The translations under genes and the position numbers were made by a program. Under the pieces are notes generated by a model. It made no database searches. It was given only the letters and a program-made list of their open reading frames with translations, and had not been told where the DNA came from. A stretch of DNA of 64,000 nt from the NCBI GenBank assembly GCA_900313005.1, contig ONZJ01000002.1, positions 2,124,996 to 2,188,995 of the forward strand, given 5' to 3'. This document shows positions 1-9,365 of the stretch, piece after piece (within the stretch, counting starts at the first letter, position 1; every line of letters starts with the position of its first letter). This stretch comes from Rhodobacteraceae bacterium EL129. GTDB lineage: Bacteria > Pseudomonadota > Alphaproteobacteria > Rhodobacterales > Rhodobacteraceae.

Positions 1-1
1 A

Positions 2-565
2 CGTGCGCCGTCTTGGTGCAATGCCCAGCCGTGGAAAGTGACTGTCACGCGCGGGGCTGAGACCAACCGGTTTCGCCAAGTGATGCAAGACACCGTTTCC
101 TCCGACACACCCGCGCCAGATCTGCCCTGGCCGACCTCCTATTCCGGGGCGTACAAAGACCGGCGCCGTGAGTGCGGCTTCCAACTTTATGAGGCCGTGG
201 GGATTGAACGCGACGACCGCGAAGGACGTCTGGCGCAAAGCCTGCGCAATTACGCGTTCTTTGAGGCGCCCCATGTGGCCATTGTCAGCTCGGAGGGCGA
301 ACTGGGGCCTTATGGCGCAATGGATTGCGGCGGCTTTGTCACGGCCTTCACACTTGCAGCCACGGCTCTGAGGGTGGGGACAATCGCGCAGGCCTCGGTG
401 GCGGCCTATCCGGATGTGATCCGCGCGCATTTCGACCTACCGGACACGCGCCTGATCTTATGCGCCATTTCCTTTGGGTATGCGGATGACACCCACCCGG
501 CCAATAAGTTTCGTACAAACCGCGCCGAGCTAGCAGAAATCTATGACCCGCGAGGAGAAAGCTGA
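2..565 (+). CDS. nitroreductase family protein (5' end outside window)
   Basis: Flavin-dependent nitroreductase-fold oxidoreductase, cut by the left edge. The reading frame is open from base 2 and encodes [13 protein letters not shown] before the first internal start codons, which matches the FMN-binding N-terminal part of nitroreductases (S-x-x-N-x-Q-P-W). The apparent GTG start at 38 is therefore internal. The C-terminal half carries the family pattern of a glycine-rich '[11 protein letters not shown]' stretch and ends '[11 protein letters not shown]', typical of Rhodobacterales members. About 187 residues are visible of a usual 220-230. The stop overlaps the start of dtd by one base (TGATG), so the two are probably co-transcribed. 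The substrate cannot be told from the sequence. Confidence 0.85.
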   Translation, partial: RAPSWCNAQPWKVTVTRGAETNRFRQVMQDTVSSDTPAPDLPWPTSYSGAYKDRRRECGFQLYEAVGIERDDREGRLAQSLRNYAFFEAPHVAIVSSEGELGPYGAMDCGGFVTAFTLAATALRVGTIAQASVAAYPDVIRAHFDLPDTRLILCAISFGYADDTHPANKFRTNRAELAEIYDPRGES

Positions 566-1002
566 TGCGCGCACTACTTCAACGTGTGTCCGAGGCGCAG
601 GTCCAAGTTGACGGTCAACGCATAGGCCAGACCGGCCCGGGCTTGCTGATCCTGATCTGCGCCATGCAGGGCGACACCGAGGCCGAGGCCGACAAGCTGG
701 TGAGCAAAATTTCCAAGTTGCGGATCTTCAGAGATGAGGCAGGCAAGATGAACCGCTCTCTTGCAGACATAGCAGGAAGCGCCCTTGTGGTCAGCCAGTT
801 CACGCTGGCCGCCGACACCTCTCGCGGCAACCGACCCGGGTTTTCAGCAGCTGCCCCACCGGATGAGGGCAACCGCCTCTACCAATACTTTGTACAGGCG
901 CTTCAGGCACTTGGAATCTCTGTTGAAACCGGTGAATTTGGCGCTGACATGCAGGTGTCGCTGATCAATGACGGCCCGGTGACGATCTGGATGGAAAGCT
1001 GA
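565..1002 (+). CDS. dtd: D-aminoacyl-tRNA deacylase
   Basis: Hydrolyses D-amino acids mischarged on tRNA (and glycine from tRNA-Ala), a cytosolic proofreading enzyme. At 145 residues it has full family length. The two signature motifs that build the active site across the dimer are present: SQFTL at residues 77-81 and the Gly-cisPro motif NDGPVT at 135-140. The start is the ATG overlapping the upstream stop by one base. It runs convergently towards the secretion operon; the 70-base gap downstream holds a short conserved-looking intergenic element. Confidence 0.96.
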   Translation: MRALLQRVSEAQVQVDGQRIGQTGPGLLILICAMQGDTEAEADKLVSKISKLRIFRDEAGKMNRSLADIAGSALVVSQFTLAADTSRGNRPGFSAAAPPDEGNRLYQYFVQALQALGISVETGEFGADMQVSLINDGPVTIWMES

Positions 1003-1029
1003 CCCTTCTGTTCGGAGGCCTTTTCTTCT

Positions 1030-1054
1030 TGCTCAAAATATCCCCGCTGGAGGC
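1030..1054. repeat. intergenic element between convergent genes
   Basis: The stretch GCTCAAAATATCCCCGCTGG followed by AGGCC resembles an intergenic sequence I recall as recurrent in Rhodobacterales genomes, where it often sits between convergent genes. GGAGGCCT also occurs twice as a direct repeat here (near 1014 and 1049). Only one copy is seen in this window, so the repeat status rests on recollection rather than on what is visible. Confidence 0.3.
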
Positions 1055-1073
1055 CTAAAATCTTTCCTGATCC

Positions 1074-2261
1074 TTACGGCTCGCGGAAGGCTTCTTGGGA
1101 TTTGTAGAGCGGCTTCAACAGGTATTGCAGCACGGTCTTTTGCCCTGTGTGCAATTCGACCTGCGCCTGCATGCCGGGGCGGATTTCGATGCGCGACTGG
1201 CGCGGAGTGAGGCCTGACATATCCACCTTCAGCGTCACCTTGTAATGCGGATCCCCATCCGGGGCGCGGGCGCGTTCATCTTCAAAGGTGTCGGCGGAAA
1301 TGAAATCCACCGTTCCCTTGAGCGAGCCATAGATCGTGTAGTCATAGGCGCTGAGCTTAACGGTCGCCTCCTGGCCGTGACGGATGTTGGCGATGTCCTC
1401 AGGCGCGACACGGGCCTCGACAAACAATTCTTCGTCCAGCGGGATGATCTCCAGAATTTCTTCGCCGGGGCGCACGACACCGCCGATGGTGGTCACAGAC
1501 AGGTTGTTCACAATCCCGCGCATCGGGCTGACCAGCACGGTCCGGTTCAACTGATCCTGACTGCCTTTAAGGTTTTGCTTCAACGTCCCCAACTCTTTGA
1601 GGGTTTCGGAATATTCCTGCGCACGCTCCAACTCGGTCTGCGTGACGATCTCGTCATAGCGGCTCTGGGCATCCGCATGAGCCCCGCGGGCGCGGGTCAC
1701 TTCGATCAACGCGACAATCTTTTTCAGTAGCAGATTCTCCAGCAGGCGGCGCTCTTCGGCGGCTTGGCTGAGAACTTGCTTGGCCCCTTCCGATCGCTTC
1801 ACGAAATCCGACTGCCGCGCCGCCAGAAGCGCGCGTTCCGAGGCGATGATCTCGGGCAGGCGCTGTGCCAGATCCGCCGGGACTGTAAAATCAAACTGCC
1901 CGGCCAGCTCTGCCTCAAGCCGCAAGCGCCGGATTTCATGAGCGTTGATCTGGTCACGCAGGTCTTCAACCGAAGACTTAAACTGCGTGCCGTGGAGCCG
2001 CGCCAAGGTATCCCCGCGCTGCACGATATCGCCTTCCTGCACCATCAGTTCGGTTAGGATACCGCCTTCGAGGTTTTGAATGATCTGAGGTCGCGAGGAT
2101 GAAATGAACGATCCGCTGGCGCGTACGATCTCATCCACCCAGGCAAACATCGCCCAGACGATAAACAGGATCACAGTCGCGCCACACAGCCAGATGGTCA
2201 GGCTGGGGCCGCGCAGTTTCGCATTCAATTGGGACGTGAGATTTGTTGTGCCAACAGCCAT
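1074..2261 (-). CDS. HlyD-family type I secretion periplasmic adaptor
   Basis: Membrane-fusion protein that links the ABC exporter encoded just upstream to the outer-membrane channel. The start chosen is the ATG at 2261 (MAVGTT), giving 395 residues: it lies 4 bases after the ABC gene's stop and has a GGGGG-rich ribosome site in front. There is a single transmembrane segment at about residues 21-41, a lipoyl/barrel-sandwich half (residues 60-95), a long charged coiled coil (about 95-230) and the second half with the usual C-terminal R-P-G-M-Q-A-Q-V-E signature. This is the last gene of the bap-tolC-abc-hlyD unit. Confidence 0.92.
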   Translation of the reverse strand: MAVGTTNLTSQLNAKLRGPSLTIWLCGATVILFIVWAMFAWVDEIVRASGSFISSSRPQIIQNLEGGILTELMVQEGDIVQRGDTLARLHGTQFKSSVEDLRDQINAHEIRRLRLEAELAGQFDFTVPADLAQRLPEIIASERALLAARQSDFVKRSEGAKQVLSQAAEERRLLENLLLKKIVALIEVTRARGAHADAQSRYDEIVTQTELERAQEYSETLKELGTLKQNLKGSQDQLNRTVLVSPMRGIVNNLSVTTIGGVVRPGEEILEIIPLDEELFVEARVAPEDIANIRHGQEATVKLSAYDYTIYGSLKGTVDFISADTFEDERARAPDGDPHYKVTLKVDMSGLTPRQSRIEIRPGMQAQVELHTGQKTVLQYLLKPLYKSQEAFREP

Positions 2262-2265
2262 ATTC

Positions 2266-4503
2266 TTATCCCCCCTGCCCCATATTTGAACCGGTTCCGA
2301 TTTGCGCCAGATGCGCCAGCACCTTGTCGCGCGGACCATCTACCGCCATCCGGCCATTTTGCAGGATCAACGTGCGCGTGGTCAGCGACAGGATTGGCAT
2401 GCGGTGCGTGGCGATCACGGCGGTGCGGCCGTCTAGCCAGCTCTCCAGACGGCTCACCAGTGTTTTCTCAAGCGTCTGATCCAGGGCCGCCGTGGGTTCG
2501 TCCAGCAGACACACTTTGGGGTCTTGCAGCCACAGCCGCGCCCAGCCGATGGATTGGCGCTGGCCTTGGCTCAGCCCCTGCCCGCCATCCAGAATTTCAA
2601 GGTCCAGTCCCTTTGGGTGATTTTTTACAAACGGCCCCAGCCCCGCAAAATCGAGCGCGGCCATCAGACGCTCATCGTCCCGCTCCAGCAGCGTCAGGTT
2701 CAGGTTCTCGCGCAGGGTGCCCGAAAACAGGCGCACATCCTGGCCCAGATACCCGATCAGGCGGCGCAGATCACGGGGTTCAATCTGTCCCATATCGGTG
2801 TTGTCCACCAAGATGCGGCCCTTGGTGGGGGCGTAAAGCCCCGACAGGACTTTCAGGAAGGTCGACTTGCCCGACCCATTGGTGCCTAAGATTGCGATTT
2901 TCTGGCCCGGCTGGATGCTCAGACCGGGAACGTCCAGAGCGGGGGACCCGTCATCGGCGTAGCCAAATTGAAGCTCGCGCAGCTCAAACCCGCCTTCAAG
3001 CGTTTCGCGGCGCAGATAATCGCGGTCGTCTACGGCGTCTTGTTGCGCGCCTGCGATGCTTTCCAACCCGTCCAGCGCGGATTTCACATTGCCCCAGCGC
3101 GCCATGGTGCCGGCCAGTTGTGTCAGTGGGGCCAGCGTGCGGCTGGTTAGGATGCCCACGGCAATGATCGAGCCCACTGTGAACTCACCCGCGAAGACCA
3201 GATAGGTCCCCATGACAACCGCAGCCACATAAGTAAACTGCTGCATGCCCTGCGACCAGAAGGTCAGCGCCGAGGCCAGTTTGCGCTGGTCCGAAGATTT
3301 CATGGCGGCCAATGTGGTCAGCTCAACCCACGACCGGCGAAAGCGATCCTCGGCGCGCTGGGTTTTCACCGTGTCCAGCTCAAAAATGGCTTCGTGTAGC
3401 AGGCGTGACGATTTAGCCGAGGCCCCTTGGGTTTCTTCAGTCAGCCGGATCATCTTTTTCTGCAAAAGAAAGCCCGGGATCACCATCAAGACACCGCCCA
3501 GGATCAACACCCACACCACGTTGCCCGCGATAGATGCAACAAGCAGTAGAAACACGAAAATGAAGGGAATGTCCGCCAAAGTGCCCACGGTAGAGGCGGT
3601 AAAAAACTCTCGCACCGACCCAAATTCGCGCATGGCCGAGAAAAGGCGTGAAGGCGCACGACCCGCCAGCTCCGAGCGCATCCCAAGGATGCGGTCCATC
3701 AGCAGCTTTTGCACGTTCAGTTCAATCTGGCGTCCGGCCCCGTCCATCAACTGCGAGCGGGCGATTTTCAGGAAAGCCTCCATCAGCAACGCCACCATTG
3801 CCCCAATGGCCAGCACCCACAGGGTGGCCTCGGACTGGTGTGGGATCACGCGGTCGTAGACCTGCAAGGAAAAGAGTGCCACAGCCACGGCCAGAAGGTT
3901 GGCCACAAAAGAGCCCAACATGACCTCGCCAAAATGGCGGCGGAACTGGTTGAATTGCCCCCAGAACCAATGGCTCTCGACCTTGGTGGCATGAGCCTTG
4001 GCCACCGATTGCAATGGCGCTTCGGCGCGCACGAGCATGCCGGTGAAGTAAGGTTCAAATTCGGCCATGGGCACATAGGTGCGCTTGTCAGTGCAAGTGG
4101 CGTCGTAAACCTCAAGATCGTTACGGGTCTGTCCCATCACCAGCACAAATTGGCCGCTGGTCATCTGCGCCAGCGCGGGCCAGTGATGCGGTTGGCAAAA
4201 AGAAACGCTTTCGACCTGGGTGATCAGCCCTGCAGCTTCAAGGCCTTCGGCCAGGGCTTCGGGTTGGGGCGTGTCGGCCTGCGCTTCAGAGGCCAGCATG
4301 ACCTCCAAGATGTCACGTGGCAGCACCTCCATCCCGAGGATCGAGGCATAGGTGGCCCCTAACTCGGCTCGCGCTTCGGCTCTTTCTCCAAAACGGGACT
4401 GGGGTTTGGTCGCATCAGCCGGGGCCGCGTCAGAGTTTGACACAGGGCGCAGGGCCGCACTTGTTCCGCCGGCAATCGAGAATGTGACCGGCGGGTTGCT
4501 CAA
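2266..4503 (-). CDS. type I secretion ABC transporter (LapB/HlyB-like)
   Basis: Inner-membrane exporter of 745 residues that powers secretion of the adhesin encoded at 5906-9103. The N-terminal 140 residues resemble a C39 peptidase-like domain but show no catalytic Cys motif, as in exporters that do not cleave a leader. A six-helix transmembrane domain follows (about 180-470). The C-terminal ATPase has Walker A GTNGSGKST, the signature LSQGQ and Walker B VCLLDEPTAALD. The start is a TTG at 4503 whose TTGA overlaps the stop of the TolC-like gene, with GGGAG about 6 bases upstream, so translation is probably coupled. Confidence 0.92.
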   Translation of the reverse strand: MSNPPVTFSIAGGTSAALRPVSNSDAAPADATKPQSRFGERAEARAELGATYASILGMEVLPRDILEVMLASEAQADTPQPEALAEGLEAAGLITQVESVSFCQPHHWPALAQMTSGQFVLVMGQTRNDLEVYDATCTDKRTYVPMAEFEPYFTGMLVRAEAPLQSVAKAHATKVESHWFWGQFNQFRRHFGEVMLGSFVANLLAVAVALFSLQVYDRVIPHQSEATLWVLAIGAMVALLMEAFLKIARSQLMDGAGRQIELNVQKLLMDRILGMRSELAGRAPSRLFSAMREFGSVREFFTASTVGTLADIPFIFVFLLLVASIAGNVVWVLILGGVLMVIPGFLLQKKMIRLTEETQGASAKSSRLLHEAIFELDTVKTQRAEDRFRRSWVELTTLAAMKSSDQRKLASALTFWSQGMQQFTYVAAVVMGTYLVFAGEFTVGSIIAVGILTSRTLAPLTQLAGTMARWGNVKSALDGLESIAGAQQDAVDDRDYLRRETLEGGFELRELQFGYADDGSPALDVPGLSIQPGQKIAILGTNGSGKSTFLKVLSGLYAPTKGRILVDNTDMGQIEPRDLRRLIGYLGQDVRLFSGTLRENLNLTLLERDDERLMAALDFAGLGPFVKNHPKGLDLEILDGGQGLSQGQRQSIGWARLWLQDPKVCLLDEPTAALDQTLEKTLVSRLESWLDGRTAVIATHRMPILSLTTRTLILQNGRMAVDGPRDKVLAHLAQIGTGSNMGQGG

Positions 4504-5819
4504 ATCTGGCTCCCATCCGCCAGAAGGCCCAAGGTGCGGGCGATTTCCAGCCGGGTGAGTGCCAATTCGTATTTCAGCCCCACCTCGGCGGTTTGCCGGG
4601 CGGCAAATGTTTCGTAGACACCGACCACATCCATGACCTGGCGTTGTCCGGCGTCATATTGTTGCTGGAACAGATCCAGGTTGGCCTTGGCTTGAGCGGT
4701 CAGGCCTGCGGCCTCGCCCACCTGTCGGCTGAGCGCCGAGACACGTTGATCCAGACGGGCCAGGGCACGGTTCGCATCTTCCTGGGCTTGCGCGACGCGG
4801 CGGGCAGCGGCCTCTTTTTCGGCCTCGATCGCCTTGAAGCTGGCACCGGTGCCCACACCCAGCAGCTGATCTGAAGTGACATTCACTCCGATACCTGATC
4901 CGCCGTCACCCAGAGTGCCGCCTGCAGTCACACCCGGTAGAAACCCGGCGCGGTCCATGGTGGCCTGCGCAATGTCGCGTTCTTTTTCTGCATCCGCCAG
5001 CAGGACATCCAGAGGGGCTGCATCCAATGTGGACACCGACACGCGGGTTAGACCCTGCACATCGTTCAAAGGCTCGGTCGACATGGCATTGAGTTCCGCC
5101 AGTGCCGTTGAGGCAGCTTCATTCTGGGCGGCCAATGTGGCTTGGATTTCGCTCAGCTTGGCGCGGATCACATGCAGGTCGGACATATCCGACACACCAC
5201 CTTTGACGCGCTCGTTCATAATCCACTCGAACTGCTGCATGTCCTTGAGGGTGCGCTGTTCCAGCACCACGCGTTCGCGCGCTTCTGTGGCATCCAGATA
5301 GAGCGACAGAGCGGTCAACACACGGTCATTGGTATCATCGGCCAGATTGACGGCGGCCACTTCGACATCTGCCTTGGCAAAGGCGCGCTCGGCCTTCTTG
5401 CGGCCGTTGTCAAAAAGCACCTGCTCGACAATGATCTGTGCCACGATATCTGACAGGCTGGTCAAGCTGATGTTGGGTCCGATCGAGGGCAGCCAGTTCT
5501 TATTGGCCGCCGAGGCGCGCAGACGCGCCGATTTCAGATCGGACTCAGCCGCGCGGCTGTTGGCCTGCAGCACCGGCCCTGCCACGCGGGCAAAGCTGGA
5601 ACCGGCAGGCAGCACCGAGGCGCGGCCTTGTAGTTCCGTGATGATCGGTGAATTTGCCGCCTCTTTCTGGCGTGCGACGGCTTGGGCATCGGGTGATTTG
5701 GACAAAAACCGCGTGACCGTACCGTCGTCTTCTCTTGTGCCCGGTGACATGCACCCGGCCAATGCCAAACTTGCCACACATCCGGCAAGCCATGTTCTGG
5801 CTTTTTCCTGTCGCCCCAT
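4500..5819 (-). CDS. TolC-family outer-membrane efflux lipoprotein
   Basis: Outer-membrane channel component of the type I secretion unit. The ATG at 5819 is preferred because it opens directly into a lipoprotein signal peptide (MGRQEKARTWLAGCVASLAL, then the lipobox LAGC). The 439-residue product is alanine-rich and helical, with two OEP-type repeats (about 90-260 and 300-430), as expected for a TolC trimer subunit. An AAAGGGG ribosome site lies upstream. It overlaps the ABC gene by 4 bases and is separated from bap by 86 bases that contain a strong hairpin. Confidence 0.9.
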   Translation of the reverse strand: MGRQEKARTWLAGCVASLALAGCMSPGTREDDGTVTRFLSKSPDAQAVARQKEAANSPIITELQGRASVLPAGSSFARVAGPVLQANSRAAESDLKSARLRASAANKNWLPSIGPNISLTSLSDIVAQIIVEQVLFDNGRKKAERAFAKADVEVAAVNLADDTNDRVLTALSLYLDATEARERVVLEQRTLKDMQQFEWIMNERVKGGVSDMSDLHVIRAKLSEIQATLAAQNEAASTALAELNAMSTEPLNDVQGLTRVSVSTLDAAPLDVLLADAEKERDIAQATMDRAGFLPGVTAGGTLGDGGSGIGVNVTSDQLLGVGTGASFKAIEAEKEAAARRVAQAQEDANRALARLDQRVSALSRQVGEAAGLTAQAKANLDLFQQQYDAGQRQVMDVVGVYETFAARQTAEVGLKYELALTRLEIARTLGLLADGSQI

Positions 5820-5860
5820 TTCCCGCGCCCCTTTAACGGTAGCTTCTTTTAGTTGCGGTA

Positions 5861-5892
5861 GATGCGCGGGCGGTTCCGCCTGCCCGCGCATC
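5861..5892 (-). terminator. hairpin between bap and tolC-like genes, possible partial terminator
   Basis: A perfect 11-base inverted repeat, 5861-5871 (GATGCGCGGGC) against 5882-5892, with a 10-base loop lies 13 bases after the adhesin stop on the transcribed strand. No T-run follows, so full termination is doubtful. It could attenuate or act as an mRNA-stabilising 3' end, giving more adhesin than exporter message. Confidence 0.5.
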
Positions 5893-5905
5893 CCTTTGAT
5901 ATTAT

Positions 5906-8900
5906 TTAGATAACAACGTTAGTGATGTTATCATCAATCATGATGGTTGCATCATCGCCCAGCGTGTAGACGTTGAAAGTTTCGCCATCAATTGTGGTCG
6001 AGCCCGAGCTGTCCGCACCTGTGATGGTGACCGTATCGTCACTGCCACCGCGTACCACAACCTGATCCGAGTTCTCAGAGAGATCGCGGATTTGTTGCTC
6101 GGTGATCTCGAAGTTCGAGTTATCACCAAAGCGCAGATCAATTGTCTCGACGTTGAACCCATCAAGGGCGTTGCTGTCAGCATCCACATTCGTGGTCGTT
6201 GTCTCGTCCAGCACCACGTAGGTCGAGGACGCATTGCCTGCATCATCAGCGTTGGTGATGATCAGCTCCGAGCCATCCGGGATGGTTGTGGGCGCGCCCG
6301 CACCATTCAGGAAGTGATAATCCGTTTCTCCCAGAAACGGGTCCTCGGAGACGTGAACCGACAGTTCATTGACGTCACCGCGGCCATCAATCAGGTGGAT
6401 CGTGACATCGTCATCCGCGCTTTCAGTTGTGACGCTGCGATACCCACCGCCTTCGCGGAAATACCCAACGACATCCGGGGCTTCGGGGTTCACAGTGTCA
6501 ACACTGACCGTTTCAGTGATCGAGCTGGTGTTGCCAGAAGCATCTGTCGCGTTGATCACCAGATCGGCTGAACTTTCCAGTGCACCAATGTCACCACCCG
6601 GGATGCTGACCGTCCATGCGCCCGCAGCGTTGACCGTTGCGGTGTAGCTGTTGCCGAAGGCCTCGACCACCACAGTCGATCCTGGCTCAACTTGTCCGCC
6701 GAACGAGACGCCCGCAGCGGCCTCGGAGGCGTTGATCACATTGTCACCCGCGATGTCGCCAGACTGGCTCAGCACGTTGACGAAGGTATCCACCTGGACC
6801 GTGTCGGTCAGCTGGGCTGTGTTGCCCGCCGGGTCTGTGACATCCACCACCAGATCAGCCATGCCCTCACCCGAGGTAATTTCGCCTGCGCCGAAGTTGG
6901 CGGTCCAGTTGCCCGCACCATCCACCGAAGCGGTATGGCTCACGCCGTCCAGCGTGACAAACACGTTCGAGCCTGGCTCCACGGTGCCGGTGATCGCAAA
7001 GCCCGCATTTGCGACATTGCTGTTGATCACATCCGAGCCATCCGAGGAGACTGCAAGGTTATACTCATCCTGCGCCAGGTTTTCGACCACGGTATCCACA
7101 TGCACCGTGCCTTCAACCGAGATCGCGTTGCCTGCGGCATCCACCGTGCGCGCTGTCACCACCGGATCAAGGCTTGCACCCCCGGTGATTTCACTGCTGG
7201 CGTATGTGGTTGTCCAGTTGCCTGCGCTATCTGCCGTTGTGGTGTGCTCGACACCGTCCAGCGTGACGATAACGATCGCATTTGGATCAGCTGTACCTGT
7301 AACTGCAACACCCGCTGCAGCTTCATCAGCGTTGATTGTGCCGTCGCCGCCAATGGCCGCTGCATTCAGGGTCAGAAGACCTGAATCCGTATCCACGTCC
7401 ACTGCTTGGCTGAGCGTCTCGACGTTGCCTGCGGCATCCGTTGTCGTGGCGGTCATGGTGGCCGTGTATGTGCCGGTCTGAACTTGTGTCGACGTGAATG
7501 TCGCCGTCCAGCTGCCATCTGCGGCCACAACGGCGTTCACCGTTTCGCCACCCATTTCCAGCACCACGGTCGAGCCAGGCTCGGTTGTGCCGGTGACGGT
7601 AAAGCCATCGGGATGTTCCGCCGCGTTGATCACCGCGTCATCGCCGCCGTGATTGCTGCTCATCGCGAAGTTACGCACTTCGGTATCGATGCGGATCGTT
7701 TCTGTCGTGGATGAGGCGTTGCCCGCGACATCCACGGTGCTCGCCGTGATGGTGGCGTCGTATTCACCGCCAGGCAGACTGTCGAATGTCGTGGTCCATG
7801 TGCCATCAGAGGCCACAACGACCTCTTGGCTAAAGCCTTGAACTTCAACAGTCACTGTCGCGCCTGCCGTTGAGGTGCCCGTGATGGTCACGCCGTCGGA
7901 TGCCTCGACAAAGTTGACCGTGCCATCGCCCTCAACCGCGCTTGCGTTGATGGTGATCGGATGCGGCACCGTGTCGATACGAATGTCTTCGGTGATGGTC
8001 GAGGTGTTGCCATAGGTGTCCGAGGACACAACCGTGACAACTGTGTCGTATTCGCCCTGAGGCAGCTCGCCTGCGGGGTAGACAACGGACCATTCACCAT
8101 CTTCGCTGACGGTTGTTTCATGTGTGACCTCTTCGATGGTCACTGCGATGGTCGCGCCGGCCTCACCGGTACCAGTGACACTCACGCCTTCGTTGTATTC
8201 CTCAAGGTTCACCAGATCATCGGTAGCCACAGTGGTCTCGCCAAAGTCCAGATCGGGCGGGGTCGTGTCGATCACGACCTGAGGCCCGTCGATTTCGGTT
8301 TCGGTACCGTCTTCTTCCTTGACCAGAGCCGTGACAACATAGTCGCCATCATCGGGGAAGGTATCGCCTTCGAATGTGGCTTCCCATGTGCCCTCATCCG
8401 AGGCCGTGACCAGAACCTGCATATCGCCAATGGTGACACACACTTCTGATCCGGGCTGCGCCGTGCCTGTGATCGTCACAGTTGCGGTTTCAGGGTCCAC
8501 ATCATCGCCACCAATGATGATCGGGCCGGGCTCAGTAATGGTCGGCTCGATGCGGGGCTCGCCAACGACACCTCCGCCGCCACCGCCGCCACCACCCAGG
8601 GTGGCCGCCGCGACACCTGCACCGCCAAGGCCCAAGGCCCCCAGCAGAGCGTTACCGCCCAGAAGGCCCGCGCCCAACATTGAGACGCTCTCATCACCTG
8701 CGTCAGCAACAGCGACGTCGCTGCCATCGAGAAAGATCAGATCTTCGCTCGGGCTCCATTTGCCCCATTGTTCTGTCGGACCATATTGCGCGTAGACGGA
8801 ACCGTCCGAGGCCTCGAACATCGTGACCTCGTTGAGGTAGCCATCGGAAGAGATGAACAACCGGCTTTCCGCCGCACCATCTGAGCCAAAGTATCCCTCA

Positions 8901-9103
8901 AGGATCACCACTCGCCCGTCGGCCAGAATGATTTCGAGGTTCGATCCTTCGCGGGTGTAGCCGCGAATTTCGGACTGCCTCAGATTAAGTGAAATTTCCT
9001 GATTTGTTCCTGCATCAATTACATAAACATTTTTGTCCGCTGGAATTGCACTCGTTTGCGAACCGCCCGCACTTGCGCGGACGACATAATCAATCGCTTT
9101 CAT
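5906..9103 (-). CDS. BapA-like biofilm adhesin with Ig-like repeats, type I secreted
   Basis: Large secreted surface protein, 1065 residues, very acidic. The N-terminal ~125 residues match the BapA 'prefix-like' domain (pattern I-S-L-N-L-R-x-S-E-I, then ADGRVVILEGYF). A glycine-rich linker with nine consecutive Gly (170-178) follows. Seven Ig-like repeats of about 95 residues come next, each with a core such as V-T-G-T-x-x-x-G-x-x-V and D-G-x-W. The C-terminal ~100 residues (L-R-F-G-D-N-S, I-R-D-L-S-E, D-D-T-V-T-I) match the tail found on T1SS substrates of this type. No RTX nonapeptides are seen. The adjacent exporter genes confirm the secretion route. The binding target is unknown. Confidence 0.88.
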   Translation of the reverse strand: MKAIDYVVRASAGGSQTSAIPADKNVYVIDAGTNQEISLNLRQSEIRGYTREGSNLEIILADGRVVILEGYFGSDGAAESRLFISSDGYLNEVTMFEASDGSVYAQYGPTEQWGKWSPSEDLIFLDGSDVAVADAGDESVSMLGAGLLGGNALLGALGLGGAGVAAATLGGGGGGGGGVVGEPRIEPTITEPGPIIIGGDDVDPETATVTITGTAQPGSEVCVTIGDMQVLVTASDEGTWEATFEGDTFPDDGDYVVTALVKEEDGTETEIDGPQVVIDTTPPDLDFGETTVATDDLVNLEEYNEGVSVTGTGEAGATIAVTIEEVTHETTVSEDGEWSVVYPAGELPQGEYDTVVTVVSSDTYGNTSTITEDIRIDTVPHPITINASAVEGDGTVNFVEASDGVTITGTSTAGATVTVEVQGFSQEVVVASDGTWTTTFDSLPGGEYDATITASTVDVAGNASSTTETIRIDTEVRNFAMSSNHGGDDAVINAAEHPDGFTVTGTTEPGSTVVLEMGGETVNAVVAADGSWTATFTSTQVQTGTYTATMTATTTDAAGNVETLSQAVDVDTDSGLLTLNAAAIGGDGTINADEAAAGVAVTGTADPNAIVIVTLDGVEHTTTADSAGNWTTTYASSEITGGASLDPVVTARTVDAAGNAISVEGTVHVDTVVENLAQDEYNLAVSSDGSDVINSNVANAGFAITGTVEPGSNVFVTLDGVSHTASVDGAGNWTANFGAGEITSGEGMADLVVDVTDPAGNTAQLTDTVQVDTFVNVLSQSGDIAGDNVINASEAAAGVSFGGQVEPGSTVVVEAFGNSYTATVNAAGAWTVSIPGGDIGALESSADLVINATDASGNTSSITETVSVDTVNPEAPDVVGYFREGGGYRSVTTESADDDVTIHLIDGRGDVNELSVHVSEDPFLGETDYHFLNGAGAPTTIPDGSELIITNADDAGNASSTYVVLDETTTTNVDADSNALDGFNVETIDLRFGDNSNFEITEQQIRDLSENSDQVVVRGGSDDTVTITGADSSGSTTIDGETFNVYTLGDDATIMIDDNITNVVI

Positions 9104-9127
9104 AACACCACCACTTTTGCCTCAGTG

Positions 9128-9149
9128 ACACGCGCTTTTCGGCGTGTCT
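9128..9149. repeat. 7-base inverted repeat in the bap leader
   Basis: GACACGC (9128-9134) and GCGTGTC (9143-9149) form a hairpin about 25 bases before the adhesin start codon. On the plus strand it is followed by a T-rich run, so it could also terminate plus-strand transcripts; on the minus strand it lies in the bap 5' leader. The surrounding 9104-9365 gap must hold the bap promoter, but I see no convincing -35/-10 pair. Confidence 0.35.
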
Positions 9150-9365
9150 TGTTGTTTTTGTATTTTCTGATTATCCGCTTTTAACCACTATCGCTAGAGT
9201 TTTTTTGAACCACGGCGCAAAATAGGGCGTGAATACATAAATTTAGGCACCACACCTCAGATATGAGTCGCGTGCTGAATTTCTCCCCGCAAATCCGAGT
9301 CTTTTGCGCAACAGGTGATGCGGAAAATGACTCGCGACCGATCACGCTTTTCAGGCCTGGGTGTT

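Noticed and set aside
2229..3167. Long open frame on the plus strand inside the ABC exporter gene
   Set aside because: It lies antisense to a gene with full ABC motifs, has Pro/Arg/Ser-rich composition and no ribosome site; typical high-GC shadow frame.
8571..8610. GCC/ACC trinucleotide-rich stretch that looks like a short tandem repeat
   Set aside because: It encodes the poly-Gly linker of the adhesin; no CRISPR-like spacers.
5906..9103. Regularly spaced similar sequences as a possible CRISPR array
   Set aside because: Repeat period is about 290 bases and corresponds to coding Ig-like domains.
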